24,987 bases of DNA, taken from the NCBI GenBank assembly GCA_900769765.1, contig CAAGHW010000008.1:1-24987 (forward strand), written 5' to 3'. Source of the stretch: Bacteroidaceae bacterium (lineage in GTDB: Bacteria; Bacteroidota; Bacteroidia; Bacteroidales; Bacteroidaceae). How positions within the stretch are numbered: position 1 is the first letter of the stretch; each line of letters begins with the position of its first letter. The translations under genes and the position numbers were made by a program. Below are positions 14,647 through 23,718 of this stretch, one piece after another. The notes under the pieces were generated by a model. That model saw nothing but the letters and a program-made list of their open reading frames with translations. It was not told the DNA's origin and ran no database searches.

Positions 14647-17600
14647 ACTTCTTATTTCTCATTTTCTTTACTCTCTTTTCCTTCTTTTCTTTTTTCTCTT
14701 CGTCATCTTTTTTCCACCACTTCCAACTGTTGAAATCGTGGCGTAGGATTATGCCGGCTCCTTGTGTGGTAAGGTTGGTCTTTGAGAAATAACGGTCGTT
14801 GGTCTTGCTGTATGCCCTCAGGCTTATGGTACCGGTGCGGTTCAGCAACCATTGCAGCTCGAAGTCGCCGATGACGTTTCTGTTAGCGACAGGGTTTTCG
14901 CGGTAACCTAAGTTTCCGTTTATCAGCAATCGGTCGTTGAGCAGACGACCTTCGAGCATACCTTCAACCTCCATGCTGTTCCATCCTCTTTCACTTGTGG
15001 AGATATTGCCGTAAATATTCCAGTTACCGTTGTTTATAATTTGTCCAAGCATGTTGTTCAACTGTCTGGACAGTGTGTTTGAAATAAAAGATTCTACGGC
15101 TGTGCTGCTTTGTGTATTTGTGGCAAGAGGATTGTTGTAGTCGTATGTGTAGAATTTGCCTATACCAAGCAGGTATATGAACTGCATATTCTTCTGCTCC
15201 TGGGTGCTTGTTGCGCTGGCGAGCATCTCTTTTTCCTCTTCGCTACCTTCGGGCAATTCAAGGTCGAATTTTAGCAATGGCGATGCAAGTGTACCTGTTA
15301 TATCCATCAGACAGTTCACTTTTACGCTCTTTCTGGCAGTCTCTTCTGTTGTCAAATCGCTCAACGATGCCGATGGTACAAAATATTTTGCCTTAAGGTC
15401 GAGTGTGGCGTCGTATGGGGCACCGTTGAAAAGCAGAGAGCTACCCTTGATAAAGGTAAATTCCTTTGTAAATATATCCTGTACGGTTATCTTGTAGGAG
15501 CCTCTGTCGAGGTCGAGATTGCCTTTTAATGAGAAACCGTCCTTCTCGTCATAAACGGCATTGATGGCTCCCTTTCCATAAATGTCTATATAGTCATCGC
15601 TTTTCAGGTTCGTATAGACTTTTACCTCCAGGCCTTCATTCACATCAATAAGGAAGTCCAGCTTCATGCTGCTCTCTACATTTTTATATACAGCTGTTTT
15701 CTTCTCTTCCTGTTCCTCTTTGACCTGTTTCTTGCTGCTGTCTATGAATGTGACAAAACTGTTGTCGCGTGCACTTCCCGATTCCGAAGCGTTGTATATG
15801 ATGCGCGAATTGGGCTCGTTACGTACATCGGCATTCAGGAAAAGACCTTTGTCGCTTGCTTTCAGGTTTGCATTGCCTGTTGCATATACAGTGCCATAGA
15901 ATGGTGCTTCGTCAAAGTTGTGCGTGTCATATACGAGCATATTGTTTACTCTTGCATTCAGGTCGCAGGCCCAACTGCCGAGATTCTTGTGTGTTACTTC
16001 TCCGCTTAACCATCCGCTGTTTCCGTACTTGTCTGTTGCATGGGCTTCGTTAAAGAACATCCTGTTTCTCGTAAAGTACAACGAGTCGCCATGGAGTGTG
16101 TATTTTACTTTGGTGGGGTTGATGCGGGCACTGCAGTTGAGTGCTACAGCACCTACCAGGTTTACCTCTCTCCATTTGCCTAACAGGCTGACCTTGCCGC
16201 TACCGGTACCTTCGATGTCCGACATGAACGACCTTACCATCTTGTTTATGAATACGGCATTGATTCTGTTGGCGTTGATGTCGAGGTGTATGGTGTCGTT
16301 TGCCTGTGAAAGGAATCCGTTGACTTTTGATATATCCCCTTCGTCATTGTGGACATCGGCATTGATGAATATCGACTTGTCGATGTTTCTCCATCCTATG
16401 TTCAGGTCGGCGTTTCCTAAATATCCGTTGTCTATCTTGAAGCTGTCTACCCTGAAGTTGCCGTTTACATCTGGCGCAGACAATAAGCTTGATGCGTATG
16501 CCGAACCGGTGGCATTGCCGTTGAATCTCAGGATGCGGAATCTTATCAGGTCCATAATTGTTGACACTTCGAGATTGTTGGCACTGATATTCAGGATATC
16601 CTCCTTGTCTTTACCTATAATGCCGTCGATACGCAGGTGCTGATAATCGTTGTAAAGATATAGTCCGTTGATGTTTATTCTGTCCAGGTTGCCGGAAACG
16701 GTACTGCCCGAGATATACCATACGCTGTCGTTCTGTATTATGCTGTCCGGACTGATCTCTGCTTTCATAAAAAGCATATCATCGGTATCCCTGTCAAGCA
16801 TGATTTCCATGCCGAATTTTCCGTCGATTCTTCTTTTGTTCTTGTTATTTCCCCACCTGAAAGAGTTCTGTATAGTGTCGTTGAATACTTTGCAGTTTAT
16901 GTCAATGCTCAACTCTTCGTTGTCGCTCTTTTTCGGCTTTCCGGGTTTGGTTATGTTTGAGTTTATGGTAAGGGCTTCCGGTGTTGATTCTCCGTTGATT
17001 CCGATGGTGTTGAACTTTGTCTTGTTTATTTCAATGTCGTTGAGTGTAGTGTTTACGGCAAGGATTCCTTTCTCATCGTTGCATACACCATTTATGAATG
17101 ACTGTTTGTTGATTGTGACAGGCAATTTCAGCAGACGGCTGACAAAGTGGCTGTTTTTGATATCGCCCTTGAAGATGTAGTTGCAATTGCTGCTGTTGGT
17201 GGTGTCGAAATCAATGGACAACGATGGTGTGTGTGTTGTTGTCAGTCTGTATAGACTGCTGAGAATGGACTTGTAGTCGTATTGACCGATTATGCTGAAG
17301 TCGATGAAGTCGGAGTTTATCATTGTCAACCTCTGCTCTTCGGTATTGTTGTCGCAGAAATGGATGTTGCGTATGGTCTGGCTCTCTTTGTCGTTGCGAT
17401 AGGTGAGATTCTGTATCTTGGCATTGAACAGGCTTTTCTGTTTGTTCTTGAAAGTCAACTCGCTGTCGAAATTGAAAGAGAATGTCTCGGCCATTTCTTC
17501 ATACAGGCCAATGTTGCCTGGTGTGATGGAATCTACGTCCAGCGACAAGATAACCCTGTGCTGATTGTTGTTCGTGTAGTCCAGATTCATTCGTGCTGTC

Positions 17601-19012
17601 AGGCCGGGGTCTTCTGTCTTTACTCTCGCTTTCAGATGGCTCGCTCCGGTTTCGTACTCTCCCGAGAATTCAATAGGGGAGTACGTGTATTTGCTGCTCT
17701 TCAGGTCTGTTATTGTTCCTGATAGCCGTATGTTTGCTTCTCCTTTGTTCAGATATCCGCTGGCATTTGTATGTAGCGAGCACGTCAACGGTTCTGCTAT
17801 TTTTGCAAGATTGCCGATGTTTATGTCGTCGCCGTTGGCCGTGATGTTGAAATGTCCGTTGTTATTGTATTGGGCATTTGCGGAAATGTAACCATTCTTT
17901 GTCTCGGCCCTGAAATCTCCTTTTATCTCTTGGCCTGTAAACTCGGCTTCTCCGTTTAAAGAGCAATCACCAATACTTTCGGCAATGTTGATGTCGCCAG
18001 AATCTATGATTGACAACAATGATGACAATCTCTCTTCTGTTATGTTCAGATGGCGTAAATAGATGTTGGTCTTTCTCTCCTGTACGTAAGGATTGTCTAT
18101 TGTTGCTATAGCTTTTAACGAGATATCATCGTCGAGGCTGCTGGCAGATATGGCAGTACGTGAAGATGCACTGTCGGAACGTGTGCTTATGTCGAATGAG
18201 AGTGTCGGTATATCTTTGGGTAGTTTTGTGGTCAGCGCTGTAAAGTCTGTTGCCGTGAATTTGTCACTGTGGATGTTTCCTGCTACTTCAAGGGCCTTCA
18301 GGTTCTCTTTTTCGAATGCTATGGCAACGGAGTCGGAATATATCGATGTGTTCGGGAGCAGTATTCTGGTGTTATGCAATTGTATGTTGCCGTTGCTTGC
18401 TTTTATGCTTGTCTTCAGTTTGTTGAGGTTGAGGCCGCTTTTCTCATATCCTTTGACGGAGCGGACGAGCAGGTCGAGTTCGTCGTTGATGAACTTTCTC
18501 ATGGAAATGTTGCATTCGATGCCTTCGACCTCAATGTGTGACGGGTCAAGAATATTGTCGGTTCTTGGTATGTCGTGGATGTCGTAACGGAATTTGCCGT
18601 CATAGACAAGCATCTGGTTTATGCGTAGAGTGAATTTCTTGTCTTCGTTGTCGCTCTGCTGCTTGAACTTGTCTATAATGAACTGTATGTTGAGCGGTGA
18701 GTGCGATGTTTTGCGGGCAATTCTTATATCCGGCTTCGCTATGGTCAAGGTGTTTATCTGTATGTGATTCTTGAGAAGCCTGTAAGGTGATATGTGTGCC
18801 GTGGCTTTTTCCGCAAAGATGATTGTGTCTCCGGCTTGGTCGCGTAGGATGATCTCTTTCAGTACAATCTCGTCGAGGTGTATCACTCTCAAACCGCCAA
18901 TGCTCAATGGAGTCTCCAGTAGGGTTTCAATCTCTTGGGTGATGATAGAGGCGATACGTTTCTGGACAACGTCGAACCTTAACGATATCGACAACAGGTA
19001 AAGGGTTGTCAC
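14645..19012 (-). CDS. tamB: TamB-like translocation/assembly protein (AsmA-like, DUF490 C-terminus)
   Basis: At least 1455 residues. A hydrophobic N-terminal anchor is followed by PLSIGGLRVIHLDEIVLKEIILRDQAGDTIIFAEKATAHISPYRLL, typical of the AsmA/TamB start. Then come more than 1000 residues of alternating beta-strand pattern, the repeated beta-taco groove thought to carry lipids between membranes. The C-terminal DUF490/TamB domain is clear: GKGAINAVYDEKDGFSLKGNLDLDRGSYKITVQDIFTKEFTFIKGSSLLFNGAPYDATLDLKAKY and later LLGIGKFYTYDYN and LEGRLLNDRLLINGNLGYRENP. A very basic, Lys/Glu-rich tail closes the protein. GTG 19010-19012 cuts the membrane anchor; the frame stays open 26 codons upstream (KEKRLIKPLKYILIFLTAI) to a stop at 19091-19093 without ATG, GTG or TTG, so the real start is unresolved. 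Confidence 0.87.
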   Translation of the reverse strand: MTTLYLLSISLRFDVVQKRIASIITQEIETLLETPLSIGGLRVIHLDEIVLKEIILRDQAGDTIIFAEKATAHISPYRLLKNHIQINTLTIAKPDIRIARKTSHSPLNIQFIIDKFKQQSDNEDKKFTLRINQMLVYDGKFRYDIHDIPRTDNILDPSHIEVEGIECNISMRKFINDELDLLVRSVKGYEKSGLNLNKLKTSIKASNGNIQLHNTRILLPNTSIYSDSVAIAFEKENLKALEVAGNIHSDKFTATDFTALTTKLPKDIPTLSFDISTRSDSASSRTAISASSLDDDISLKAIATIDNPYVQERKTNIYLRHLNITEERLSSLLSIIDSGDINIAESIGDCSLNGEAEFTGQEIKGDFRAETKNGYISANAQYNNNGHFNITANGDDINIGNLAKIAEPLTCSLHTNASGYLNKGEANIRLSGTITDLKSSKYTYSPIEFSGEYETGASHLKARVKTEDPGLTARMNLDYTNNNQHRVILSLDVDSITPGNIGLYEEMAETFSFNFDSELTFKNKQKSLFNAKIQNLTYRNDKESQTIRNIHFCDNNTEEQRLTMINSDFIDFSIIGQYDYKSILSSLYRLTTTHTPSLSIDFDTTNSSNCNYIFKGDIKNSHFVSRLLKLPVTINKQSFINGVCNDEKGILAVNTTLNDIEINKTKFNTIGINGESTPEALTINSNITKPGKPKKSDNEELSIDINCKVFNDTIQNSFRWGNNKNKRRIDGKFGMEIMLDRDTDDMLFMKAEISPDSIIQNDSVWYISGSTVSGNLDRININGLYLYNDYQHLRIDGIIGKDKEDILNISANNLEVSTIMDLIRFRILRFNGNATGSAYASSLLSAPDVNGNFRVDSFKIDNGYLGNADLNIGWRNIDKSIFINADVHNDEGDISKVNGFLSQANDTIHLDINANRINAVFINKMVRSFMSDIEGTGSGKVSLLGKWREVNLVGAVALNCSARINPTKVKYTLHGDSLYFTRNRMFFNEAHATDKYGNSGWLSGEVTHKNLGSWACDLNARVNNMLVYDTHNFDEAPFYGTVYATGNANLKASDKGLFLNADVRNEPNSRIIYNASESGSARDNSFVTFIDSSKKQVKEEQEEKKTAVYKNVESSMKLDFLIDVNEGLEVKVYTNLKSDDYIDIYGKGAINAVYDEKDGFSLKGNLDLDRGSYKITVQDIFTKEFTFIKGSSLLFNGAPYDATLDLKAKYFVPSASLSDLTTEETARKSVKVNCLMDITGTLASPLLKFDLELPEGSEEEKEMLASATSTQEQKNMQFIYLLGIGKFYTYDYNNPLATNTQSSTAVESFISNTLSRQLNNMLGQIINNGNWNIYGNISTSERGWNSMEVEGMLEGRLLNDRLLINGNLGYRENPVANRNVIGDFELQWLLNRTGTISLRAYSKTNDRYFSKTNLTTQGAGIILRHDFNSWKWWKKDDEEKKEKKEKRVKKMRNKK

Positions 19013-19099
19013 TATCGCAGTAAGAAATATCAGTATGTATTTTAACGGTTTGATAAGGCGTTTTTCTTTACTGGAAACAGATGTGTTTGTTTACTTCTG

Positions 19100-19107
19100 C
19101 GAAGATA
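19100..19107 (-). promoter_or_regulatory. Possible -7 box for the TamB-like gene
   Basis: On the minus strand TATCTTCG matches TAnnTTTG with one change. A start site a few nt downstream would lie next to the in-frame stop at 19091-19093, just ahead of the probable N-terminal coding region. Confidence 0.4.
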
Positions 19108-19170
19108 GTGATTTTTAACGATATTACCGAGAGAATTTGCCGGAAACTGTTGTGCCGCATTTGTTTTTGC

Positions 19171-19201
19171 TTTGAATTTGATATTATTTATAATATCTTT
19201 G
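19171..19201 (+). promoter_or_regulatory. Promoter of the SLC13 transporter gene
   Basis: TATCTTTG (19194-19201) matches the -7 box exactly and TTTG (19171-19174) lies 19 nt upstream as the -33 element. The predicted leader is about 100 nt and shows no recognisable riboswitch. Confidence 0.7.
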
Positions 19202-19305
19202 CAGACAAAAGTTCTCGGAGGCATGATTTGTCCGCTTTGTCTGTGGCCGTAATCTTGTCGCTGTGTCGGGAAAATAGTGTCGCTAATGAATAAAAATTAT
19301 AGGAT

Positions 19306-21159
19306 ATGATAGAAACAATTGTTATATTGCTTGTTTCGGTAGGTTTTTTTATCAGTGGAAAGCTCCGTTCCGATATTGTGGCTCTGTGCGCTCTTGTAGC
19401 ATTGATGTTGCTCGGTATTCTTACGCCCGATGAGGCGTTGGCAGGTTTTTCGAGCAATGTCATCATAATGATGGTGGGCTTGTTCGTGGTTGGCGGTGCC
19501 ATTTTCCAGACGGGCCTTGCCAAGATGATAAGCTCAAGGCTGATGAAACTTGCCGGAAACAGTGAGACAAGGCTCTTTGTTCTTGTGATGCTTGTTACAT
19601 CGTTTATGGGAGCTTTTGTAAGCAATACGGGAACCGTTGCCATAATGATTCCAATTGTGGTCAGCATGGCGATGAGCGTAAAGATGAATCCCAGCCGTCT
19701 GCTTATGCCTTTGGCCTTTGCGAGCAGCATGAGCGGTATGATGACTCTCATCGGTACACCTCCCAACCTTGTGATAAATGAGGAACTCGTTTCGAACGGT
19801 TATCCAGGATTGGGCTTTTTTACCTTTTTGCCGGTAGGTCTCATCTGTGCGGCTGTGGGTACATTGCTGCTTCTTCCTTTGAGCAAGAAGTTCCTTTCGA
19901 AACCTGGTGCTTTGAGCGGTGCAAGTGCAAGCAGCGGCAAATCTCTCAAAACTTTGGTCAAGGAGTACGGGATTTCAAGCAACCTGCATCGTTTGCAGGT
20001 GAACGCCAACTCGTTGGTGGTGGGTAAAATGATAGGTGAACTGGATATCCGCAAGAATTACAGTCTCAATATCATTGAAGTGCGCCATGTGGAGCGTAAT
20101 CAACGTAATCCGCTTGTAAAGAATATAGTACAGCAGGCTGCCGATTCTGATACGATTCTGCGTGCAGATGATATCCTGTACATATCGGGTAGCGAGGCTA
20201 TTGTGAAAGTCTTTGCCGAAAAGTATAAACTTGAACTCATGCCTGAGTCAAACGGCTCTTCTGCCAATGCTCTTGACTTTTACGATATAGGTGTGGCAGA
20301 AATTGTGGTAATGTCTTCATCTTCTGTCGTCAACAAGACGATTCGCGAAGTGGAGTTCCGCTCCAAATATAATGTGAGTGTCCTTGGTATATGCCGCAAG
20401 AACAAATACATCCTGCAAGGTATTGTGGATGAGACAATCCATACGGGTGATGTTCTTCTGGTGCAGGGTACCTGGGACAATATTGCAAGTCTTGAAAAGG
20501 AGAGTTCGGAATGGATTGTTGTCGGCCGTCCGCTTGAAGAGGCTGCAAAAGTCACTCTGGACTACAAGGCTCCTGTTGCAGCGGTAATAATGCTGGGCAT
20601 GATTGCGGTAATGGTTTTCGATTTTATTCCGGTAGCTCCGGTTACAGCGGTGCTTATAGCGGCTTTGCTCATGGTGTTGACAGGCTGCTTTCGCAACGTG
20701 GAGGCTGCCTACAAGACTATCAATTGGGAAAGCATAGTGCTGATAGCCGCAATGATGCCAATGTCTGTGGCGTTGCAGAAAACGGGTGTCTCTGCATGGA
20801 TATCAAATGCCCTTGTAGCAAATCTTGGCGGTTATAGTCCTTTGCTTCTGCTTGCAGGTATCTATTTTACGACCTCGTTCATGACGATGTTTATCAGCAA
20901 CACGGCGACAGCGGTGCTTATGGCTCCTATTGCCATGAGCAGTGCGGTGCAGATAGGTGTTAGTCCTGTGCCTATGTTGTTTGCCGTAACGTTAGGAGCA
21001 AGCCTTTGCTTTGCATCACCGTTCTCGACACCGCCCAACGCCCTTGTCATGACTGCCGGTCAGTATAAGTTCTCCGATTATATAAAGGTGGGCTTGCCGT
21101 TGCAGATTATTCTTGGAATAGTGATGATTCTTGTCTTGCCGTTATTGTTCCCTTTTTAA
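19306..21159 (+). CDS. SLC13-family (DASS) Na+/anion symporter-like protein with central RCK_C domains
   Basis: 617 residues. Two homologous membrane halves flank a soluble insert. First half (about 1-195): GFSSNVIIMMVGLFVVGGAIFQTGLA (47-72), AFVSNTGTVAIMIPIV (103-118) and SMSGMMTLIGTPPNLVINE (141-159). Insert (about 205-405): two TrkA-C/RCK_C domains, each with the pattern of a start strand, conserved IRE/IGELD(I/V)R or VEFRSKYNVSVLGI, and a final ADDILYISG or TGDVLLVQG. Second half (about 420-617): FISNTATAVLMAPIA and FASPFSTPPNALVMTAG, the second helix-break motifs. Such RCK_C-bearing SLC13 proteins transport sulfate, dicarboxylates or related anions; the substrate is unclear. Stands alone with its own promoter, divergent from the TamB-like gene. 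Confidence 0.9.
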   Translation: MIETIVILLVSVGFFISGKLRSDIVALCALVALMLLGILTPDEALAGFSSNVIIMMVGLFVVGGAIFQTGLAKMISSRLMKLAGNSETRLFVLVMLVTSFMGAFVSNTGTVAIMIPIVVSMAMSVKMNPSRLLMPLAFASSMSGMMTLIGTPPNLVINEELVSNGYPGLGFFTFLPVGLICAAVGTLLLLPLSKKFLSKPGALSGASASSGKSLKTLVKEYGISSNLHRLQVNANSLVVGKMIGELDIRKNYSLNIIEVRHVERNQRNPLVKNIVQQAADSDTILRADDILYISGSEAIVKVFAEKYKLELMPESNGSSANALDFYDIGVAEIVVMSSSSVVNKTIREVEFRSKYNVSVLGICRKNKYILQGIVDETIHTGDVLLVQGTWDNIASLEKESSEWIVVGRPLEEAAKVTLDYKAPVAAVIMLGMIAVMVFDFIPVAPVTAVLIAALLMVLTGCFRNVEAAYKTINWESIVLIAAMMPMSVALQKTGVSAWISNALVANLGGYSPLLLLAGIYFTTSFMTMFISNTATAVLMAPIAMSSAVQIGVSPVPMLFAVTLGASLCFASPFSTPPNALVMTAGQYKFSDYIKVGLPLQIILGIVMILVLPLLFPF

Positions 21160-21215
21160 TTGGTTGAAAAGATAAAAAAATCTGCCAAAGTTGCCTATTT
21201 TCTTTCTTTAATGTG

Positions 21216-21223
21216 TAATTTTG
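21216..21223 (+). promoter_or_regulatory. Promoter -7 box for the sigma-54 activator operon
   Basis: TAATTTTG matches TAnnTTTG and lies 19 nt before the ATG. This is a housekeeping-type box, so the activator gene itself need not depend on sigma-54. No -24/-12 element was evident in the 83-nt gap. Confidence 0.55.
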
Positions 21224-21242
21224 TCAGCAAAACAGTGGAGTG

Positions 21243-22484
21243 ATGGACTTGAAAGAGATACAGACTGTAAAACAACAATTTGGAATAATAGGAAATGATC
21301 CCTCGTTGTTGAGGGCTATAGATACAGCCATTCAGGTTGCCCATACCGACCTTACCGTTCTTGTGACGGGCGAGAGTGGTGTGGGAAAAGAGTTCTTTCC
21401 TAAAATAATCCATTCGAACAGCGTTCGCAAACATGGTAAATATATTGCCGTGAATTGTGGCGCTATACCTGAGGGTACTATCGATTCTGAACTTTTCGGA
21501 CATGTCAAAGGTGCGTTTACAGGTGCGGTGAATGAGCGTAAGGGTTATTTTAGCGAGGCCGATGGTGGAACTATTTTTCTTGACGAGGTAGCGGAGCTGC
21601 CTATGTCCACGCAGGCGCGTCTGCTGCGTGTGCTCGAGAATGGCGAGTTCTTGCGTGTGGGTTCGTCCGATGTCGAGAAGACCGACGTGCGCATCGTTTG
21701 TGCCACAAATGTGAATCTTGTGGATGCTATAGCAGAAGGCCGTTTCCGCGAGGATCTGTATTACCGTTTGAATACGGTGCCTATAAACGTTCCACCATTG
21801 CGCAAGCGCGGTGAGGATGTCGTGTTGCTGTTCATGAAGTTCTGTATGGATTTTGCGGCAAAATACAAAGTGCCAAAGGTGCAACTCGATTCAAGTGCGA
21901 AATCAGCCATAATGAGCTACTCATGGCCGGGGAATATAAGACAATTGAAGAATGTCGCAGAACAGGTTTCCATCCTCGAACTGAATCGTGATGTTAGCGG
22001 TGATGTGATGCTGAATTATCTCCCGAAAGAGCAAAAGAAGAATTTGCCGATGTTCGCAGGGCAGGCCGACAAGAAATCTTTCGAGAGCGAACGTGAGATA
22101 TTGTATAGTGTTCTGTTTGACATGCGTCGTGATATAACAGAGTTGAAGAAGCAACTTGAGAATCTGCGTATGTCGCATCAGGAGCAGGATACCCATCTGT
22201 CGTATTATCCGGGAGCCAAGTATCCCGAAGCGCAGGAATTGCCTGTTGTGCAGCATCCTGTGCAGCAGACCTATCACATACCTGTGTCCCAGGAACGCTT
22301 TGAACCGTCGGCAAGTGTCGTCGAGGAGTATGTCGAGGAGGCTATGTCGCTTGATGATATGGAAAAAAAGGCGATACTCCTTGCGCTCGAAAGGAATAAG
22401 GGGAAGCGTAGGAATGCTGCAAAGGAATTGAACATATCGGAACGTACATTGTATCGAAAAATAAAGGAATATGGTATTGAATAA
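21243..22484 (+). CDS. Sigma-54-dependent enhancer-binding transcriptional activator
   Basis: 413 residues from ATG 21243 (GTG 21240 is directly upstream in frame). The AAA+ domain covers about 14-245: Walker A GESGVGKE (43-50), GAFTGA loop that contacts sigma-54 (90-95), Walker B GGTIFLDE (108-115), FREDLYYRL arginine-finger region (168-176) and WPGNIRQL (228-235). A linker (about 280-365) has a short coiled-coil stretch (MRRDITELKKQLENLR) and a Pro/Gln-rich part. A Fis-type HTH ends it (about 368-413, NAAKELNISERTLYRKIKEYGI). There is no N-terminal receiver, GAF or PAS domain, so activity is not controlled by a fused sensor. The residue before KGAFTGA is Val where Glu is common. Its last 14 nt overlap lptE, indicating translational coupling to an envelope gene. 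Confidence 0.93.
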   Translation: MDLKEIQTVKQQFGIIGNDPSLLRAIDTAIQVAHTDLTVLVTGESGVGKEFFPKIIHSNSVRKHGKYIAVNCGAIPEGTIDSELFGHVKGAFTGAVNERKGYFSEADGGTIFLDEVAELPMSTQARLLRVLENGEFLRVGSSDVEKTDVRIVCATNVNLVDAIAEGRFREDLYYRLNTVPINVPPLRKRGEDVVLLFMKFCMDFAAKYKVPKVQLDSSAKSAIMSYSWPGNIRQLKNVAEQVSILELNRDVSGDVMLNYLPKEQKKNLPMFAGQADKKSFESEREILYSVLFDMRRDITELKKQLENLRMSHQEQDTHLSYYPGAKYPEAQELPVVQHPVQQTYHIPVSQERFEPSASVVEEYVEEAMSLDDMEKKAILLALERNKGKRRNAAKELNISERTLYRKIKEYGIE

Positions 22485-22998
22485 AGTGTTTGGATATTTG
22501 AAGAAGTTGCTCCCCGTGTCGTTGCTGTTGCTTGTTGTCGCTTGTACGGTAAGCTATAAATTTACGGGTGCATCAATCGACTATACTAAGGTAAAGACAA
22601 TATCGATGGCGCAATTCCAGAATCGTGCACCATATCAATGGGCTCCTATGACTGCGATGCTGAACGATGCCTTGAACGATGCTTTTGTGCAGAAGACCAA
22701 ACTTCAGCAGGTTTCCCGTAATGGTGATTTGCATCTCGATGGCGAGATTACGGCCTATGACCAATTCAACAAGTCTATATCTTCGTCGGGCTATTCTTCT
22801 TTGGTGCAGTTGAAGCTTACGGTAAACGTGCGTTTCACCAATAACACCAATCACAGCGAGGATTTTGAGCGCAGCTTCAGCGCAACACGTGATTTTGATG
22901 CCAGTCAGTCGCTCGATTCCGTACAGGAAGACCTTGTGACACAGATGATAGAAGAGATTGTCGATGCTATTTTCAATGCGGCGGTTGCTAACTGGTGA
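22471..22998 (+). CDS. lptE: LptE-like LPS-assembly lipoprotein
   Basis: 175 residues. A signal peptide with lipobox VVAC places the lipidated Cys at residue 25 (KKLLPVSLLLLVVAC). The mature part starts TVSYKFTGASIDYTKVKTISMAQFQNRAPYQWAPM and ends EEIVDAIFNAAVANW, strongly resembling the Bacteroidales LptE/RlpB-type lipoprotein. LptE plugs the LptD barrel and helps insert LPS in the outer leaflet of the outer membrane. ATG 22471 overlaps the activator gene by 14 nt; GTG 22486 is a possible later start but would shorten the basic n-region. The next gene starts within 10 nt of its stop, so this is an internal operon gene. Confidence 0.88.
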   Translation: MVLNKVFGYLKKLLPVSLLLLVVACTVSYKFTGASIDYTKVKTISMAQFQNRAPYQWAPMTAMLNDALNDAFVQKTKLQQVSRNGDLHLDGEITAYDQFNKSISSSGYSSLVQLKLTVNVRFTNNTNHSEDFERSFSATRDFDASQSLDSVQEDLVTQMIEEIVDAIFNAAVANW

Positions 22999-23003
22999 CA
23001 ATA

Positions 23004-23717
23004 ATGGTAAGGCTTGCCTATTACATATCTCATCCGGAACGGCTTGACAGGGATACTCTTTACGAACTGCGTGTGATGGTGCGCAAGTATCCCTATTTCG
23101 ATGCCGCACGCCTTTTGATGCTGAAGAATCTCTATCTTCTTCACGACATCGAATTTGGCAAGGAACTGCGCGTGGCGGCATTGTATCTTAAAAACCGTAT
23201 TCCTCTTTTCAATCTTATATCAGGGTATGACAATGTGCCTGCAGGGGAAATTTTGCCCGATGATGTTCCTGTGGACAGGACAATCTCTCTTATTGACGCT
23301 TTCCTTGGCACATTGCCTGCGGAGAATCTCTCGCTTGAAGCCGAAAGTGCGGCAGCTGTCGATTATGTTTCGGCCTATCTTAAAAACGGAGATAAGGCGG
23401 AAACTCCTGTGTCGGCTATGCGTGGTCAGGACATTATAGATGAATTTCTTGCAAATGGCAATGAGCGTATAACGCTTGAGTTCACAGGTGGTGCCGATGA
23501 CTCTGTTCAGGCGGCCATGCATGTCGATGAAGAACCTGTTGTTGAGAATTCATTCTTTACCGAGACGCTTGCGAATATTTACATTAAACAAGGGAAATAT
23601 GAGAAAGCTCTTGAAATTATTAAGCGATTATGTTTGGAATATCCGAATAAAAATCGTTACTTTGCAGACCAAATAAGATTTTTGGAAAAAATAATAAAAT
23701 ATACAAAAAGAAAATAA
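23004..23717 (+). CDS. TPR-repeat protein of the lptE-secG operon
   Basis: 237 residues from ATG 23004; a GTG three codons earlier (22995) overlaps the lptE stop and is an alternative. No signal peptide or membrane segment is visible, so it is probably cytoplasmic. The N-terminal helices (YISHPERLDRDTLYELRVMVRKYPYFDAARLLMLKNLYLLHDIEFGKELRVAALYLKNRIPLFNLI) are conserved in the Bacteroidales version of this gene. A C-terminal tetratricopeptide unit reads FFTETLANIYIKQGKYEKALEIIKRLCLEYPNKNRYF. The region between is acidic and probably disordered. The function is unknown. The position between lptE and secG suggests a role near protein or LPS export, as an inference from context. Confidence 0.82.
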   Translation: MVRLAYYISHPERLDRDTLYELRVMVRKYPYFDAARLLMLKNLYLLHDIEFGKELRVAALYLKNRIPLFNLISGYDNVPAGEILPDDVPVDRTISLIDAFLGTLPAENLSLEAESAAAVDYVSAYLKNGDKAETPVSAMRGQDIIDEFLANGNERITLEFTGGADDSVQAAMHVDEEPVVENSFFTETLANIYIKQGKYEKALEIIKRLCLEYPNKNRYFADQIRFLEKIIKYTKRK

Positions 23718-23718
23718 T

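Noticed and set aside
16668..17180. 170-codon plus-strand frame and several similar ones within the TamB-like gene
   Set aside because: They are hydrophobic mirror frames of the beta-strand-rich coding strand, with no promoter or family match.
19042..19224. 60-codon minus-strand frame ahead of the TamB-like gene, considered as its displaced N-terminus
   Set aside because: The sequence has no membrane anchor, and joining it to the TamB frame would need a frameshift that does not restore a plausible N-terminus.
19223..19252. Nine-codon leader ORF (MICPLCLWP) in the SLC13 transporter leader
   Set aside because: Cys-rich leader peptides can regulate sulfur-related transport, but nine codons can occur by chance and there is no attenuator hairpin after it.
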